The position numbers and the translations under genes were made by a program. The notes below the pieces were generated by a model that did not search any database, was not told where the DNA came from, and saw only the letters and a program-made list of their open reading frames with translations. Shown here in pieces: positions 16,149 through 27,386 of a stretch of 64,000 nucleotides of DNA. Numbering within the stretch: the first letter of the stretch is position 1; each line of letters begins with the position of its first letter. This DNA is from Microthrixaceae bacterium (GTDB lineage: Bacteria > Actinomycetota > Acidimicrobiia > Acidimicrobiales > Microtrichaceae), in NCBI GenBank assembly GCA_023957975.1, contig JAMLGM010000003.1, positions 252,501 through 316,500 of the forward strand, in the 5' to 3' direction.

Positions 16149-19100
16149 CCGTGACCGACCCACCGAGGCTCGAAGCGGGCCGCAGCGCATTCGACGGTGC
16201 AGGGGCGTTGGGCGCACTCGCTCCGCTCTTGCGCGATGAGCCGGCGCTCACGTCGACCTTTGGTCGGGTCTCGGCGACCATGGCGGTGCCCGAACCCGCT
16301 CGGGCCGCGACGATCGCAGCGATCGCCACGTTGTCGGAGCGTGCGCCGATCGTCGTGGCAACGCCGACCGCGCAGGATTGTGAGCGCCTCGCGAGCGATC
16401 TGGTGAGCTTCCTTGGACACGACGCGGTCGAGACCTTTCCGGCTTGGGAGACCCTCCCGTTCGAGCGCGTCAGCCCGTCGGTCGAAACGATGGGGCGACG
16501 TCTGCGCACGATGTGGCGTCTGCGGACACCCGGACGGTCGCCGAGGGTCGTCGTGGCCTCAGCGCGGGCGCTCGTGCAGCGCCTCGGCCCGCATGCGGAT
16601 GACGTCGAACCGGTCGTGGTCAGACCCGGCGCGGTGATCGACCAGGAACGGCTCGTGGGCGGCCTGGTCCAGGCCGGCTATCGCCGTGAATACCAGGTGG
16701 AACACCGCGGCGAACTGGCGGTGCGCGGTTCGATCGTCGACGTGTGGCCATCGACGGCGGACGGTCCGATTCGAATCGATCTGTGGGGCGATGAGGTCGA
16801 TCGGCTCACCTCGTTTTCGGTCAACGATCAGCGATCCGATACCGATGTCGACCAGGTTGAGATCTTCCCGTGTCGCGAGCTGATGCTCACCGACGAGGTG
16901 CGCGAGCGTGCGGCAGCGCTCGAGACCTCCGAGCCGTGGGGTGCCGAAACGTGGGCGCGCCTTGCCGGCGGAGAAACGTTCGACGGCATGGAGTCGTGGC
17001 TTCCGTGGTTGGTGGCCGGCGGGGCGTCTGGCGACGGGGAACGGGTGCTGTTCGATCTCATCGGCGACGACGCGCAGGTGGTCCTCGTCGAACCGCGACG
17101 GATGCGCGATCGGGCCGGTGACATCATCGCTGAAGAGGTCGACCTGGCGCGGGTGCTGTCGGGAACGTGGGGGGCGAGTTCGGACGGGGTGCTGCCGCGG
17201 CTGCATCTCGATTTCGATCGGTTGCTGAGCCACACACGGGCGCCGAGTTGGTCGATGACGGTCGCTCCCGAAGGGCCCGAGGTCGAGACGATCCAGGCGG
17301 CCGGGTGGGCGTCGGCCTCCGGCGACGGTTCGCGCTTGGTTGCACAATTGAAGGATCTCGCCAGCACGGGGTATCGCATCGTCGTCGCGGCGGAGGGTGC
17401 AGGATCGGCCGAGCGGCTTGCCCGGCTGCTCACCGAACAGGGTGTGTCCTACCCGCTGCACCTTGAGGGCGGCCCGGCGCTGTGCGAGCCGGGCGGTCAC
17501 ATCGTCGTGGCGCCGCTTCACCGCGGATTCATTCTCACGACCTCGAAGGTCGCGGTGCTGAGTGAAGCAGACCTGACGGGTCGTCGTCGCACTCACCGGG
17601 TCGTGCGCGCCCGCAAGCGTCAGTCGGAGAGCTACTTCGACGACCTCAAGGTGGGCAGCTACGTCGTACACCACCACCATGGGGTTGCTCGCTTCGGCGG
17701 CATGGTGAAGCGAAGCATCGGCGGGGTCGAGCGGGACTACCTGCTGTTGGAATACCGCGGCGACGACAAGTTGTACGTGCCCTCCGAGCAGATCGACTCG
17801 GTGCGGCACTACTCCGGCGGCGAGACGCCGACCCTGTCGAAGATGGGGGGCGCTGATTTCGCCAAGGCCAAGTCCAAGGTCGCGTCAGAGGTGGCGACCA
17901 TCGCCCAGGAGTTGGTGGTGCTGTACCAGAAGCGGGTGCATACGCCAGGAATCTCGTTCGCGGCCGACACTCCGTGGCAACACGAGATGGAAGACGCGTT
18001 CGCGTTTGCCGAAACCCCCGATCAGCTAGCGGCCATCGCCGACGTCAAGGGTGACATGGAAGCCGATCGGCCCATGGATCGACTGGTCATCGGTGATGTG
18101 GGGTTCGGCAAGACGGAGGTCGCGATCCGCGCCGCGTTCAAGGCGGTGCAGGACGGATACCAGGTGGCGGTGCTCGTGCCCACGACACTGCTCGCGCAAC
18201 AGCACTTTGCGACGTTCTCGGAACGCTTTGCCGCCTATCCGGTTCGCGTTGAGGTGATGAGCCGTTTCCTCACCGCGAAGCAGGGCAAAGAGGTCGCCGC
18301 CGGGCTGGCCGCGGGCGAGGTCGACATCGTGATCGGGACTCACCGCCTGTTGTCGGGCGACGTCGAGTTCAAACGGCTCGGCCTGTTGGTGGTCGATGAG
18401 GAACAGCGCTTCGGGGTCAGCCACAAGGAGGCGATCAAGCAGTTCCGCACCGACGTCGATGTGCTGACGTTGACCGCGACCCCCATCCCTCGAACGATGG
18501 AGATGTCGCTCACCGGAATTCGGGACCTGTCGCTGTTGCAGACGCCGCCGGCTCAACGTCAGCCGATCCTCACCTATGTCGGCGAGTACGACGACCGGGC
18601 GGTGGCCGAGTCGATCCGCCGTGAGCTGCTGCGCGAGGGGCAGGTGTTCTTCGTGCACAATCGGGTGGCCGACATCGACCAGAAGGCCGAGGAGCTGCGC
18701 GACCTGGTGCCCGAGGCTCGCATCGCCGTCGCTCACGGACAGATGGATGAGGGCACGCTCGAACGTGTGGTGGTCGAGTTCTGGGAAGGCGCGTACGACG
18801 TGCTCGTGTGTACGACGATCATCGAGTCGGGCATCGACATGCCGACGGTGAACACGCTGGTCGTCGAGCGTGCAGATCTGCTCGGGCTCGGCCAGTTGCA
18901 TCAGTTGCGCGGACGCGTCGGGCGCTCCGGCAGCCGAGCGTACGCCTATCTGTTCTTCCCGCCCGATCGTGAGCTGTCGGAGGAGGCCTACGAACGCTTG
19001 CGCACGATCGGCGAGGCCACCGAGCTCGGGTCGGGGTTCCGGATCGCCATGCGCGACCTCGAGATCCGCGGCGCTGGAAATCTGTTGGGAACGGGCCAGA

Positions 19101-19693
19101 GCGGCCATATCGCCGCCGTGGGCTATGACCTGTACTGCTCGATGGTCAACGAGGCGATCAACGAGTTGAACGGTGAGACGCCGACCGAACCGGCCGAGAT
19201 CAAGATCGAGTTGCCGGTGGACGCCAACTTGCCGGCGTCCTATGTCGCCCGTGACGACCTTCGCCTCGAGGCGTATCGCCGGCTGGCGGTGGTGACGACC
19301 GACGCCGATGTCGACGACATTGCGAGCGAGTGGACCGACCGCTTTGGGCCGATCCCAGAGCCGGCCCAGTCGTTGTTGGACGTGGCTCGGGTTCGCGTGC
19401 AGTGCGTTCGCACCGGAGTCACCGAGATCTCGGTCGCCAAGTCGACCGGGTTCGGCGGTCCCGCGCTCGTCGCCAAGCTCGCTCCGCTCGAGTTGCCGCA
19501 ATCGAAACAGATGCGTCTCGAGCGCCTGTACAAGGGGGCGCACTATAAGTCCGATCTGCGCCAAGTCCAGCTTCCTGTGAAGTCGGGTCGAGTCGTGATT
19601 GAGACCTTGTTGGACGCTTTTGCGAAACTCGTCCCCATCGATGACGTTGTTCCCGCCTCCGAGGTGACCTCCTCGGGCAAACGGGGCATCTGA
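16145..19693 (+). CDS. mfd: Transcription-repair coupling factor
   Basis: Mfd removes RNA polymerase stalled at DNA lesions and recruits UvrA. The 1182-residue protein has the N-terminal UvrB-like homology region, then the RNA-polymerase-interacting CarD-like domain (LKVGSYVVHHHHGVARFGGM, about 500-520). The SF2 translocase carries Walker A GDVGFGKTEVAIRAA and Walker B DEEQRFGV, and motifs TATPIPRTM, ESGIDMPTVNT and QLRGRVGRSG. The C-terminal TRCF domain closes the chain. Length and motifs are normal. It overlaps pth by ATGA and is followed 20 bases later by the SurA-like lipoprotein gene. Confidence 0.97.
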   Translation: MTVTDPPRLEAGRSAFDGAGALGALAPLLRDEPALTSTFGRVSATMAVPEPARAATIAAIATLSERAPIVVATPTAQDCERLASDLVSFLGHDAVETFPAWETLPFERVSPSVETMGRRLRTMWRLRTPGRSPRVVVASARALVQRLGPHADDVEPVVVRPGAVIDQERLVGGLVQAGYRREYQVEHRGELAVRGSIVDVWPSTADGPIRIDLWGDEVDRLTSFSVNDQRSDTDVDQVEIFPCRELMLTDEVRERAAALETSEPWGAETWARLAGGETFDGMESWLPWLVAGGASGDGERVLFDLIGDDAQVVLVEPRRMRDRAGDIIAEEVDLARVLSGTWGASSDGVLPRLHLDFDRLLSHTRAPSWSMTVAPEGPEVETIQAAGWASASGDGSRLVAQLKDLASTGYRIVVAAEGAGSAERLARLLTEQGVSYPLHLEGGPALCEPGGHIVVAPLHRGFILTTSKVAVLSEADLTGRRRTHRVVRARKRQSESYFDDLKVGSYVVHHHHGVARFGGMVKRSIGGVERDYLLLEYRGDDKLYVPSEQIDSVRHYSGGETPTLSKMGGADFAKAKSKVASEVATIAQELVVLYQKRVHTPGISFAADTPWQHEMEDAFAFAETPDQLAAIADVKGDMEADRPMDRLVIGDVGFGKTEVAIRAAFKAVQDGYQVAVLVPTTLLAQQHFATFSERFAAYPVRVEVMSRFLTAKQGKEVAAGLAAGEVDIVIGTHRLLSGDVEFKRLGLLVVDEEQRFGVSHKEAIKQFRTDVDVLTLTATPIPRTMEMSLTGIRDLSLLQTPPAQRQPILTYVGEYDDRAVAESIRRELLREGQVFFVHNRVADIDQKAEELRDLVPEARIAVAHGQMDEGTLERVVVEFWEGAYDVLVCTTIIESGIDMPTVNTLVVERADLLGLGQLHQLRGRVGRSGSRAYAYLFFPPDRELSEEAYERLRTIGEATELGSGFRIAMRDLEIRGAGNLLGTGQSGHIAAVGYDLYCSMVNEAINELNGETPTEPAEIKIELPVDANLPASYVARDDLRLEAYRRLAVVTTDADVDDIASEWTDRFGPIPEPAQSLLDVARVRVQCVRTGVTEISVAKSTGFGGPALVAKLAPLELPQSKQMRLERLYKGAHYKSDLRQVQLPVKSGRVVIETLLDAFAKLVPIDDVVPASEVTSSGKRGI

Positions 19694-19713
19694 CCAGTAC
19701 GATCTGAGGTTCT

Positions 19714-20694
19714 GTGAAACGACTTCTCGCCACCACCACCGCAGCCGCGTTGTCGCTTGCCATGTTCGCCACGGGCTGCGGGGTTGCCGCAGACGAGACG
19801 GCGGCCACCGTCGACGGCACCGACATCTCGACCCGCACGATCGGCGAACTCGCCGAGTCGAGCGAGATTCTCAAGAATCTGCAGATTGCCGCTACGTCGC
19901 GCGACGGTGTCGTCAACGCCGAAGCGGCGCGCGCTGCGTTGGGGCAGGTGGTCCAGGTTCGAGCGATCGAGGCGTTTGTCGAACGCTTTGGCGACGGGGT
20001 GACCGAAGCCGATCGGGCCGCGGCGGAAGCGATCTCCACCGGCGCGACCGACGAGGCCTTCGCCTCGCTCACCACGGACTATCTCGCGGCGAACAACGCG
20101 TTGACCAGGTTGTCGGATTCGCTCGCCGACATGGCCCCCGAAGAGGCCCGGTCGGAGCTCTTCCGTTGGACACACCGTTCGATCGGTGCGACCCACTGCA
20201 TCGAGGCCGCGCTCGTCGACGGCGCGGCGGCCGAGCAGTTCGGCGCCGCGGTCGGCACCGACGCGCCGCTCGCAGATATCGACGCGGAAGCGATCGAGTT
20301 CACCCCGCTCACCGATGGTGAGGAGTGCCACGCTGAGGCGGTGCTCACCGGGTTTGTGACGCCCATTCGCAACGCCCCGATCGGTTCGTGGTACTCCGAG
20401 GAGATCACCGTGCAGGGGATGACCTACACGATGTTCGTCAAGAAGGGGTCCGAGGAGGCCACCTCGCTCGACAACCCCGCCACCGTCGAGTTGATCGACG
20501 GGATCATGTCGTCGGGGCAGACCACCCAGTTCCTGCAGTTCGCCGCCGTCAGCCAGGCCCGTGTGGCCATCGATCCGCGATACGGCACGTGGAACGTCGA
20601 CCTGGGAGCCGTCGACTCGCCGTTGCGGCCGACGTTTCCGGCGGCTTCCTCGAGCAACGAACCCTCCCTTGAGGACCTGCTCGGAGCAGCGTGA
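19714..20694 (+). CDS. Putative SurA-like lipoprotein
   Basis: A 326-residue exported protein with a signal peptide and a lipobox-like ATGC (Cys22), so probably lipid-anchored on the outer face of the membrane. The mature part starts TAATVDGTDISTRTIGELAES, typical of SurA/PrsA N-terminal chaperone domains. An expected parvulin isomerase core (about 150-250) is hard to recognise; that stretch holds two cysteines (Cys162, Cys205) that could form a disulfide. Genes of this type sit between mfd and mazG in other actinobacteria. Start is GTG 19714. The stop overlaps mazG by 4 bases (GTGA). Its clients are unknown. Confidence 0.75.
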   Translation: MKRLLATTTAAALSLAMFATGCGVAADETAATVDGTDISTRTIGELAESSEILKNLQIAATSRDGVVNAEAARAALGQVVQVRAIEAFVERFGDGVTEADRAAAEAISTGATDEAFASLTTDYLAANNALTRLSDSLADMAPEEARSELFRWTHRSIGATHCIEAALVDGAAAEQFGAAVGTDAPLADIDAEAIEFTPLTDGEECHAEAVLTGFVTPIRNAPIGSWYSEEITVQGMTYTMFVKKGSEEATSLDNPATVELIDGIMSSGQTTQFLQFAAVSQARVAIDPRYGTWNVDLGAVDSPLRPTFPAASSSNEPSLEDLLGAA

Positions 20695-22097
20695 GCCCGC
20701 AGGTCATCGTCGTCGGGCTCGGTCCGGGCGGCGCGGATCTCGTCACACAAGGCGCCCTCGACCTGATCGGGGCCAGCGAAGCGGTCTTCGTTCGGACGCA
20801 GCGACATCCCGCGTGCGCGATTTTCGCCGACGAGGCCGCACCGGGGCGACGTCAGGTGACCTACTTCGACGACGTCTATGACACAGCGCCGACGATGGAC
20901 GACGTGTATCGCGAGATCGTCGATCGTCTGTGCGCAGCCGCCGTTGAGCACGGCTCGGTGGTCTATGCGGTGCCTGGGTCTCCGGTCGTGGCTGAACGGA
21001 CCGTGCAGTTGCTGGTGGCCGATGATCGGGTGGAGACGAGGATCGTGGCGGCGTTGTCGTTTCTCGACCTGGCGTGGGCGCGACTCGGGATCGATCCGAT
21101 CGATCGCGGGGTTCGGGTCGTCGACGGCCACCGATTTGCGACCGACGCCGCGGGCCAGACGGGCCCGTTGCTCGTGTGCCAATGCGACTCGGCGATGATC
21201 CTGAGCGACATCAAGCTCTCGCTCGAGGATTGGCCCGCCGAGCCGGTGACGGTCATCCAGCGACTCGGCTTGCCCGACGAGGCGATCTTCGAGGTGCCCT
21301 GGCAGGAACTCGACCGCGAGGTCGTGCCCGATCACTTGACGTCGCTGTACATCCCGACCCTCGACGCGCCGGTGGCGGCCGAGTTGGTCGCCTTCGACGA
21401 GCTGGTGCACGCGCTTCGCACCGGTTGTCCGTGGGATCGCGAGCAGACCCACGCCTCGCTGAAGCGTTACCTCCTGGAGGAAAGCTATGAGCTGTTGGAG
21501 GCGATCGACGACCTCGACCCCGTGACCGGAGACGGCGCCGACGAGTTGTGCGAGGAACTCGGGGACGTGTTGTTTCAGGTGTTCTTCCACGCGACGATCG
21601 CCGCCGAAGCGGGGTGGTTCACGCTTGCGGACGTTGCCCGCGACGTGCACGACAAGCTCTACCACCGCCATCCCCACGTCTTCGGCGATGCGGTCGTCTC
21701 CTCGACCGAAGAGATGGTGTCGCAGTGGGAGGCGACGAAGGTGGTCGAGAAGCAGCGCGAGTCGATGCTGGACGGAATTCCGCGCGAGCTCCCTGCGCTC
21801 GCCACGGCGCTGAAGATGGCGAAGAAGGCCGCGGCGAAGGGGTTCGTCGATGACGGTCCTGGCCCGCAGGTTCGAGCGCTTGCCGCCTCGATCGAGACCG
21901 CAGGGCTCGGGGTCGAGGATCTTGGCGATCTGCTGTTTGCGATCGCCGGGTCGGCGCAGGCCTCGGGGATCGACCCGGAGGATGCTTTGCGCCTGAGCAG
22001 TCGTCGGTTCCGGGAACGCTTCATCGAGGCCGAACAGGCCGAACAGGCCGAACACACGACTGTGGCGTCGGAGACGTCGGGGCCGCAGCGGTCCTGA
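20691..22097 (+). CDS. mazG: Tetrapyrrole methylase-like/MazG NTP pyrophosphohydrolase fusion
   Basis: A YabN-type two-domain protein of 468 aa. The N-terminal ~220 residues are tetrapyrrole-methylase-like (VIVVGLGPGGADLVTQGAL, VYAVPGSPVVAERTVQLL). The MazG domain follows (about 228-360: LRTGCPWDREQTHASLKRYLLEESYELLEAI, DELCEELGDVLFQVFFHA), with the EExxE and EExxD metal-binding sites. MazG clears abnormal or excess NTPs. The chain ends in a short AEQ repeat (9-bp units near 22030-22052). GTG 20691 overlaps the preceding stop. The order mfd - lipoprotein - mazG - eno matches other actinobacteria, apart from an inserted ureohydrolase. The role of the methylase half is unknown. Confidence 0.93.
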   Translation: MSPQVIVVGLGPGGADLVTQGALDLIGASEAVFVRTQRHPACAIFADEAAPGRRQVTYFDDVYDTAPTMDDVYREIVDRLCAAAVEHGSVVYAVPGSPVVAERTVQLLVADDRVETRIVAALSFLDLAWARLGIDPIDRGVRVVDGHRFATDAAGQTGPLLVCQCDSAMILSDIKLSLEDWPAEPVTVIQRLGLPDEAIFEVPWQELDREVVPDHLTSLYIPTLDAPVAAELVAFDELVHALRTGCPWDREQTHASLKRYLLEESYELLEAIDDLDPVTGDGADELCEELGDVLFQVFFHATIAAEAGWFTLADVARDVHDKLYHRHPHVFGDAVVSSTEEMVSQWEATKVVEKQRESMLDGIPRELPALATALKMAKKAAAKGFVDDGPGPQVRALAASIETAGLGVEDLGDLLFAIAGSAQASGIDPEDALRLSSRRFRERFIEAEQAEQAEHTTVASETSGPQRS

Positions 22098-22100
22098 GTC

Positions 22101-22121
22101 GGCCGCTGATTCGAGGCGGCC
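22101..22121. terminator. Possible hairpin between converging mazG and ureohydrolase genes
   Basis: GGCCGC (22101-22106) pairs with GCGGCC (22116-22121) around a 9-base loop, between two stop codons. There is no T-run; weak call. Confidence 0.35.
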
Positions 22122-22154
22122 GCTGTATCGCGGCGGCTGCTGTATCGATGCGGC

Positions 22155-23120
22155 TCAGCGAATGATTCCGGCGCGTCGGTCGCGGGCGATGCCGAGGAGG
22201 TAGAGCTCGTCGTGCGCAAGGGTTGCCCCCGCGAGCGCCGTGATTTGCCCGGTCGGGTCGTAGGCCGGTGCCACCTCGACCAGGTCGGCGCCGACGATGT
22301 CGAGTCCAGCGAGCCCCATGAGGAGCTGTCGTGCCTGCCACGTCGTTGCACCACCGACGACCGGGGTGCCAGTGCCCGGGGCGTACGCGGGATCGAGGAA
22401 GTCGATGTCGACGGTGAGATAGCAGGGTCGAGCCCCGACGATTGCGCGGATCTCCGCGATCGTCGCATCGACGCCGAGTTCGAAGAAGCGATCGGCACCG
22501 ATGACGTTGAACCCGTGTGTGTCGTTCGGGGTGCGCAGTCCGACTTGCACCGATGTCGTCGGGTCGATCAGTCCCTCGCGGGCGGCCCGCAGAAACATCG
22601 TGCCGTGGTTCAGTTCCTCGCCCGCATCCCAGGTGTCGCTGTGGGCATCGAAGTGGATGAGTGACAGCGTTCCATAGCGCTGCGAGGTCGCCTGCAACAG
22701 AGGGTAGGAGATGACGTGATCACCGCCGAGTGCGACGACGTTGACCCCGGCGTCGAGCAGGCGGCCGATGTGGTCGCGCACGTTCTGCGCCATTTCGGAG
22801 GGAATGCCGGGGTGATAGGCGATGTCGAAGTAGTCGATCGTGCGGTGACGCTCGAACACGTTCCATGTCCACGGCCACAGTCCGTCAGGGAACTCGCTGG
22901 AGAGCGTGGACGCCTCGCGAATGGCGCGGGGGCCAAAGCGGGCGCCGGGGCGATTCGTCACGGCGTTGTCGAACGGAACACCGACGATCGCGAGGTCGAC
23001 CCCGTCGAGGTTCCGGGTCGCAGGCCGTCGGCCGAAGGACAGCTGGCCTCCCCAGGTCATGTCGAATCCTGCGGCGTCGGAGACATCGCCCGACTCGGGC
23101 TTGGTGGGGTCCGATTCCAT
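22155..23120 (-). CDS. Ureohydrolase (agmatinase/arginase family)
   Basis: A 321-residue SpeB-like enzyme that hydrolyses a guanidino compound to an amine and urea. The Mn ligands are all present: GGDH (His135), DAHSD (Asp158, His160, Asp162) and DIDFLDP (Asp238, Asp240). APGTGTP is followed by Val254, where agmatinases often have Glu, so the substrate may not be agmatine; guanidinobutyrate- or guanidinopropionate-type activity is possible. The start is ATG 23118-23120, leaving 135 bases to the divergent eno start; a much longer open frame upstream is only the antisense of eno. It interrupts the usual mazG-eno order. Confidence 0.88.
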   Translation of the reverse strand: MESDPTKPESGDVSDAAGFDMTWGGQLSFGRRPATRNLDGVDLAIVGVPFDNAVTNRPGARFGPRAIREASTLSSEFPDGLWPWTWNVFERHRTIDYFDIAYHPGIPSEMAQNVRDHIGRLLDAGVNVVALGGDHVISYPLLQATSQRYGTLSLIHFDAHSDTWDAGEELNHGTMFLRAAREGLIDPTTSVQVGLRTPNDTHGFNVIGADRFFELGVDATIAEIRAIVGARPCYLTVDIDFLDPAYAPGTGTPVVGGATTWQARQLLMGLAGLDIVGADLVEVAPAYDPTGQITALAGATLAHDELYLLGIARDRRAGIIR

Positions 23121-23150
23121 GGGGCCAGCTTTGCAGCTGGATCGGCGTGA

Positions 23151-24892
<1,742 letters not shown>

Positions 24893-24975
24893 ACGGCCGT
24901 TCAGGAGCGGTGGGTCCCGTGGTAATCTGATGGGACGTCAGAAGGTGGCCGCGACGGCCGGACCGGGGGTTTGTA

Positions 24976-26442
24976 ATGGTTGATGTCCCGAGCTTCGACT
25001 CGCTCTTCATCGGCGGCAAGTGGGTCGCCCCCGCGAGCGATCGGCGTTTCGAGCTGCGAAGCCCGTCGACCGGCGAGCTGCTGGCGAGTGCTCCCGAGGC
25101 GGTCGAGGCCGATGTCGACGCGGCCATTGCCGCGGCGCGTGACGCGTTCGACAACGGCCCGTGGCCGCGCATGAGTGCGGCCGAACGTGGGGCGATCATG
25201 GACCGCTTCTATGACCTGTTCATCGAGCACTCCAACGAGTTGGCCGAACTGATCACCGCCGAGGTCGGCTCACCGTTGTTGTTCAGCCACTTCGGCCAGG
25301 TCGGAGCGTCGGGAATGACGCTCGACTTCTTCCGCAACCTCGTCAAGAGCTACGAGTTCGAACAGGTCCGCGACGGGATGTTGGGGCCGGTGCTCGTGCG
25401 TCGGGAGCCGGTGGGTGTGTGCGCCGGCATCATCCCGTGGAATGTGCCGATCTTCATCACGATGCTCAAGTTGGCCCCGGCGCTGGCATCGGGAAGTTGC
25501 ATCATTTTGAAGCCGTCGCCCGAGACTCCGATCTCGGTGCTTCGCCTTGCTCAACTCATCGAGCAGGCCGGGGTTCCCGCGGGTGTCGTGAGTGTGCTGC
25601 CAGCGGGCCGCGAGGTGGGCGAACACCTCGTGACCGCGCCCGGTATCGACAAGGTGAGCTTCACCGGTTCTACCGCCGCCGGTCGTCGCATCGGCGCGCT
25701 GTGCGGCGAACGTTTGCGGCGTGTGACGCTCGAACTCGGCGGCAAGTCGGCGGCCGTGGTGATGCCCGATGCGGATTTCGTCGAGGTGGCACCACAACTT
25801 CTGCCTTACGGGATCATGAACAACGGCCAGGCGTGCGTTGCCCAGACTCGCATTCTGGTGCCGCGCAGCCGCTACGACGAGGCGGTGGAGGCGTTCAGCA
25901 ACGCGGTGAGTGCGTTGAAGGTCGGCGATCCAGCGGAGATGGATACCGATGTCGGTCCGCTCATCGCCGAGCGACAGCGCGATCGCGTCGAGGGCTACAT
26001 CGCCAAGGGCATCGCCGAGGGCGCTCGCGTCGCGGTCGGCGGCGGACGCCCGGACAGTGAGTCCGGTTGGTTCGTCGAGCCGACGCTGTTCGTGGACGTC
26101 GACAACAGGATGACGATCGCGCAGGAGGAGATCTTCGGACCGGTTCTGGCGATGATCGCCTACGAGGACATCGACGACGCGATCGAAATCGCGAACGACA
26201 GCGATTTCGGCCTGTCAGGGTCGGTGTGGGGCCCCGATGTGGATGCTGCTCTCGACGTCGCCCGTCAGATCCGAACCGGCACGGTGAGCATCAACGGGTT
26301 TGCCATGGAGTGGTCGGCGCCGTTTGGCGGGTTCAAGGACTCCGGCCTCGGTCGCGAACTTGGGCCGGAGGGCCTTGAGGCGTACCTCGAGGACAAGTCG
26401 ATCGCCTTGCCCGCTGGCTACGAGCCGACGTTGACTCAGTAG
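24976..26442 (+). CDS. Aldehyde dehydrogenase (catalytically complete)
   Basis: A 488-residue NAD(P)-dependent ALDH with all active-site elements: IIPWNVPIF, ILKPSPETP, SFTGSTAAGRR, LELGGKSA (general-base Glu), NNGQACVAQTR (nucleophile Cys) and QEEIFGPVLA. It oxidises an aldehyde to an acid; the substrate cannot be read from sequence. It is not part of the eno-ftsB overlap chain but lies 83 bases further on. ATG 24976 follows GGGGG. It is a useful contrast to the two degenerate ALDH-like genes at 2508-4933. Confidence 0.93.
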   Translation: MVDVPSFDSLFIGGKWVAPASDRRFELRSPSTGELLASAPEAVEADVDAAIAAARDAFDNGPWPRMSAAERGAIMDRFYDLFIEHSNELAELITAEVGSPLLFSHFGQVGASGMTLDFFRNLVKSYEFEQVRDGMLGPVLVRREPVGVCAGIIPWNVPIFITMLKLAPALASGSCIILKPSPETPISVLRLAQLIEQAGVPAGVVSVLPAGREVGEHLVTAPGIDKVSFTGSTAAGRRIGALCGERLRRVTLELGGKSAAVVMPDADFVEVAPQLLPYGIMNNGQACVAQTRILVPRSRYDEAVEAFSNAVSALKVGDPAEMDTDVGPLIAERQRDRVEGYIAKGIAEGARVAVGGGRPDSESGWFVEPTLFVDVDNRMTIAQEEIFGPVLAMIAYEDIDDAIEIANDSDFGLSGSVWGPDVDAALDVARQIRTGTVSINGFAMEWSAPFGGFKDSGLGRELGPEGLEAYLEDKSIALPAGYEPTLTQ

Positions 26443-26476
26443 GTTTCCACCGACCCCACCACTCAGCACTGCATGG

Positions 26477-26502
26477 CCGACAGTGCCAGCCGGCACTGTC
26501 GG
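26477..26502. terminator. Bidirectional hairpin between converging ALDH and SDR genes
   Basis: A perfect 11-bp stem (CCGACAGTGCC with GGCACTGTCGG) and a 4-base loop AGCC, lying just before the SDR stop codon on the opposite strand. It probably ends transcription from both sides. Confidence 0.65.
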
Positions 26503-26503
26503 G

Positions 26504-27253
26504 TCAGATGAGCGCGGTGCTGGCGCCGCCGTCGAGTAGTAGCGAGGTGCCGGTGATGAACCCGGCATGCTCGCTGCACAGGAACGCGGCGGCCGCTCCG
26601 AATTCGGCGGCGTCCCCGAGACGCCCGACCGGCACCGAAGCGGCCGCACCCGATGGGTCACCCCCGTGAAGCGCCAAGACCCGATCGGTGGCGTGAAGGC
26701 CGGGCTGGATCGTGTTGGCGGTCACCTTGTCGGCGGCGATCTCCAACGAGAGCGTCTTGATGAACGAGGTCATCGCTGCGCGCGCCGAACTCGACGCGGC
26801 GAGATTCGCGATGGGTTGACGCGCCCCGATCGAGGTGACGGCGATCACCCGACCCCAGCGTTGCGCCCGCATCGGCGAGACGACCGCTTGGATCAGTTCG
26901 ACTCCGGAGATGAAGTTGAGTTCCAGCGCGCCGCGGTAGGCGTCCGGGTCGGTGCTCAACGCGGTGCCCGGAGGCGGCCCGCCAGCATTGGCGACCACGA
27001 TATCGATGGTTCCGCCAAGTCGGTCCTGCGCCTCCGCTGCGAAACGGGTCGCGTCCCCTGGCACGGACATGTCGGCGACGATCGCGACGGCCCCGCTGCC
27101 GAGCGAGGCGAGCGCGGCGTTCAGACGGTCGGGGTTTCGCCCACAGATCGCCACGGCGACCCCCTCACCAGCGAGCGCCCGTGCGGTCGCGAGCCCGAGT
27201 CCGGCAGATCCTGCCGCAACGATTGCACGCCGATGTGAAATTCCGAGGTTCAT
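26504..27253 (-). CDS. Short-chain dehydrogenase/reductase with atypical active site
   Basis: A 249-residue classical-length SDR. The N-terminal cofactor loop AAGSAGLGLATA (13-24), NAGG (89-92) and a C-terminal GTSLLLDGG are normal. The catalytic Ser141 is kept, but the YxxxK motif reads SSSAR (Ser154 in place of Tyr, Arg158 in place of Lys). A subfamily of 3-oxoacyl-ACP-reductase-like SDRs shows such an S-x-x-x-R pattern, so this is probably a subfamily trait rather than decay. Start is ATG 27251-27253. It diverges from the DUF501 gene. Substrate unknown. Confidence 0.85.
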   Translation of the reverse strand: MNLGISHRRAIVAAGSAGLGLATARALAGEGVAVAICGRNPDRLNAALASLGSGAVAIVADMSVPGDATRFAAEAQDRLGGTIDIVVANAGGPPPGTALSTDPDAYRGALELNFISGVELIQAVVSPMRAQRWGRVIAVTSIGARQPIANLAASSSARAAMTSFIKTLSLEIAADKVTANTIQPGLHATDRVLALHGGDPSGAAASVPVGRLGDAAEFGAAAAFLCSEHAGFITGTSLLLDGGASTALI

Positions 27254-27386
27254 GGTGCTCCCTGGTAGCTGCCGTTCGGACCCATCCTGTCGGACGTGAT
27301 GCCACGCGTCACCCCCGACCACAGGAACGGATCGGCGTCCCGGCGGGGAGTCCACCGGTCGGGGGCGCGATGGTACGGTCGTGGTG

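Noticed and set aside
26504-27253. SDR with lost Tyr/Lys as a pseudogene
   Set aside because: The S-x-x-x-R pattern recurs in a known divergent SDR group, so it is more likely a subfamily trait.
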